64,000 bases of DNA from JBGSMF01 sp964651475. GTDB taxonomy: Bacteria; Chloroflexota; Anaerolineae; Fen-1058. The notes under the pieces are model-generated. The model saw nothing but the letters and a program-made list of their open reading frames with translations. It had not been told where the DNA came from and made no database searches. Below are positions 62,678-64,000 of this stretch, piece after piece; within the stretch, counting starts at the first letter, position 1, and the number at the start of each line of letters is the position of its first letter. The stretch spans positions 1 through 64,000 of the forward strand of contig CAZYXV010000011.1 of assembly GCA_964651475.1 (NCBI GenBank), written 5' to 3'. Made by a program: the position numbers and the translations under genes.

Positions 62678-62975
62678 CCACACAACCTCTGCCCTCTGCC
62701 AAACTCGCGCATGCAGGGGCAACAAGACAGAGCCATTATACCTCTGTGTAGAAGCACCGACAAGCCACTGGCGAAATGGCTTGAAACGTGATACACTTGA
62801 TACACTCGTTGTATAACCACTGAGCGGCTCGAATGAATCGAGATATCGCACATACCTATGCCGGAGCAAGATTGCGCTAGTTTCCCAATTCTCTTTCTAG
62901 CTCACGGATTTGCACAGATGTCTGCGCCTGCGGCGCGCCCAGGTGCAAAGAGTTCGGCATAGTCGGAGAGAGTTC

Positions 62976-63716
62976 ATGCGTTATTTGGTGATTTCGGATA
63001 TCCACGCGAACCTGGCGGCGTTTGAAGCGGTGCTTAACGATGCTGGCGATGTTGACGGGGTATGGTGTTTAGGAGATATGGTGGGGTATGGCCCCAACCC
63101 TAACGAATGTATTGCGTGCCTGCGCAAGACCAGGCACGTGTGCCTGGCTGGCAATCACGATTGGGCTGTGCTGGGCAAGCTCGATTTGCGCGGATTTAAC
63201 CTGGACGCCCGCCGGGCTAACGAGTGGACCCAGCACGCGCTCAACCCCGCCGCGCGCAACTATCTGCAAGGATTGGCCCCTCAGCGCGTGGAACTGGGCA
63301 AGTATACTTTGGTGCACGGCAGTCCCCGCCAACCCATCTGGGAGTACGTTCTCGATCCGCTGACGGCGGAACTCAATTTTCCGCTTTTTAATACCTCCGT
63401 CTGCTTTGTCGGCCACACTCACATCCCTATCGTGTTCCACTTGCCCGCTGACGCGGACGATAACCACCTCTGCGAAGTGCGCCTGCCCAGTTACGATCAG
63501 GCTATAGATGTGTCTGCCGGGCGCTGGATCGTCAATCCTGGCAGCGTGGGGCAGCCCCGCGATGGCAATCCCCACGCAGCGTATGGCGTGCTCGACCCGG
63601 ACGCTAACACGTTCGAATACCGGCGCGTCGAGTACGACGTTGCAGCCACCCAGGAGTGTATGCGAGAGGCAAACTTGCCCCTGCGCCTGATCGAACGCCT
63701 GGCGGCGGGGCATTGA
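62976..63716 (+). CDS. Calcineurin-like metallophosphoesterase
   Basis: 246 residues from ATG 62976 (GGAGAG upstream; a longer frame starts at 62910). Phosphoesterase motifs in order: SDIHAN, GDMVGYGPNP, GNHDWA, VHGSPR, and GHTHIP, all metal ligands present. YfcE/MJ0936-type fold, so likely a phosphodiesterase of unknown substrate. It also has NPGSVGQPRDGNPHAAYGVLD, typical of this family. Divergent from tsaE. Confidence 0.9.
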   Translation: MRYLVISDIHANLAAFEAVLNDAGDVDGVWCLGDMVGYGPNPNECIACLRKTRHVCLAGNHDWAVLGKLDLRGFNLDARRANEWTQHALNPAARNYLQGLAPQRVELGKYTLVHGSPRQPIWEYVLDPLTAELNFPLFNTSVCFVGHTHIPIVFHLPADADDNHLCEVRLPSYDQAIDVSAGRWIVNPGSVGQPRDGNPHAAYGVLDPDANTFEYRRVEYDVAATQECMREANLPLRLIERLAAGH

Positions 63717-63782
63717 TGCAGAATGAGTGATGTGTAATACGTAATCGGGGTGCGCTCTATAGATTCCACGTGGGAGGTTACA

Positions 63783-64000
63783 ATGAGCAAATGGTTTGTG
63801 TTTATGGTGGGTTTGATCGGGCTAATGATTTTGGTCGGATGTAGCGGCGGAAGCAGAGCTACGCCAGCAGCCCCCAGAGATGTGCAGCCTTACACTGCTG
63901 GAGGCGAATCATCCCAATTAACCGCGCCCGGGCAATCTAGCGCCGGTCAGGTCAGTGAAGAGCAATATGCCAAGCAGCAAGCTACCTCGGGCCAGGCTGA
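63783..64000 (+). CDS. Lipoprotein, 5' part only (cut by window end)
   Basis: 72 codons are visible with no stop. ATG with a GGGAGG element upstream, a hydrophobic segment (~4-17) and LVGC giving a lipidated Cys at about 20, then a Gly/Ser/Ala/Gln-rich linker (SGQVSEEQYAKQQATSGQA). The mature domain lies outside the window. Confidence 0.75.
   Translation, partial: MSKWFVFMVGLIGLMILVGCSGGSRATPAAPRDVQPYTAGGESSQLTAPGQSSAGQVSEEQYAKQQATSGQA

Overview
The window looks like a chromosomal segment of a Chloroflexota bacterium, most likely of the Anaerolineae group. This is inferred from gene style (WD40/TolB-like lipoproteins, FG-GAP and DUF11-type secreted proteins with a shared C-terminal 'YLPLxLR' tail, GT4-rich polysaccharide locus, moderately high GC), not from a marker gene. 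There is no rRNA; one tRNA-Gly(UCC) is present. I see no CRISPR array.

Layout. 1-7.2 kb: a 1686-residue fusion of two oligopeptide ABC permease units with two M28 peptidase domains, a beta-propeller lipoprotein, and a LuxR-type response regulator whose receiver has lost its phosphoacceptor Asp. 7.5-19.06 kb: an integrated mobile element, all genes on +, with small membrane and HTH proteins, a RepA-like ATPase, a zinc-finger/Toprim primase, a ParB-methyltransferase fusion, a PD-(D/E)xK-like nuclease, a DUF2637/SpdB-like protein, an FtsK/TraB-like translocase and a large serine recombinase. It carries two iteron arrays (10-bp and 9-bp period), a GTGAC/GTCAC cluster just behind the translocase gene, and no visible relaxase. 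19.1-23.7 kb: a second degenerate receiver protein and a 1355-residue secreted protein with a zincin-like HExxH site, a VWA domain and calcium-binding repeats.

24.0-29.2 kb: a three-gene minus-strand operon, the most interesting part of the window. It encodes a 1070-residue protein with three Cas7/RAMP-like units, a 295-residue CxxC...CxxC protein and a Cas6-like RAMP. No Cas10, Cas1, Cas2 or repeat array lies nearby. It looks like an orphan, Cas10-less type III-related effector locus. 29.5-33.5 kb: a WD40 lipoprotein gene interrupted by one in-frame TAA. 33.65-33.77 kb: terminator and tRNA-Gly.

33.8-59.5 kb: a long minus-strand surface polysaccharide locus, largely coupled by 4-bp ATGA/GTGA overlaps: eight or nine glycosyltransferases (GT2, GT4, a GT8-like/GT4 fusion), three methyltransferases, a GH18-like protein, a Wzt-type ABC ATPase with C-terminal substrate domain, RfbC, small coiled-coil partner proteins, and two large secreted repeat proteins. 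The Wzm permease is not in the window. 59.5-62.7 kb: housekeeping genes (family 4 uracil-DNA glycosylase, zinc-ribbon protein, RimI, TsaB, TsaE). At the right edge are a + strand metallophosphoesterase and the start of a lipoprotein gene cut by the window end.
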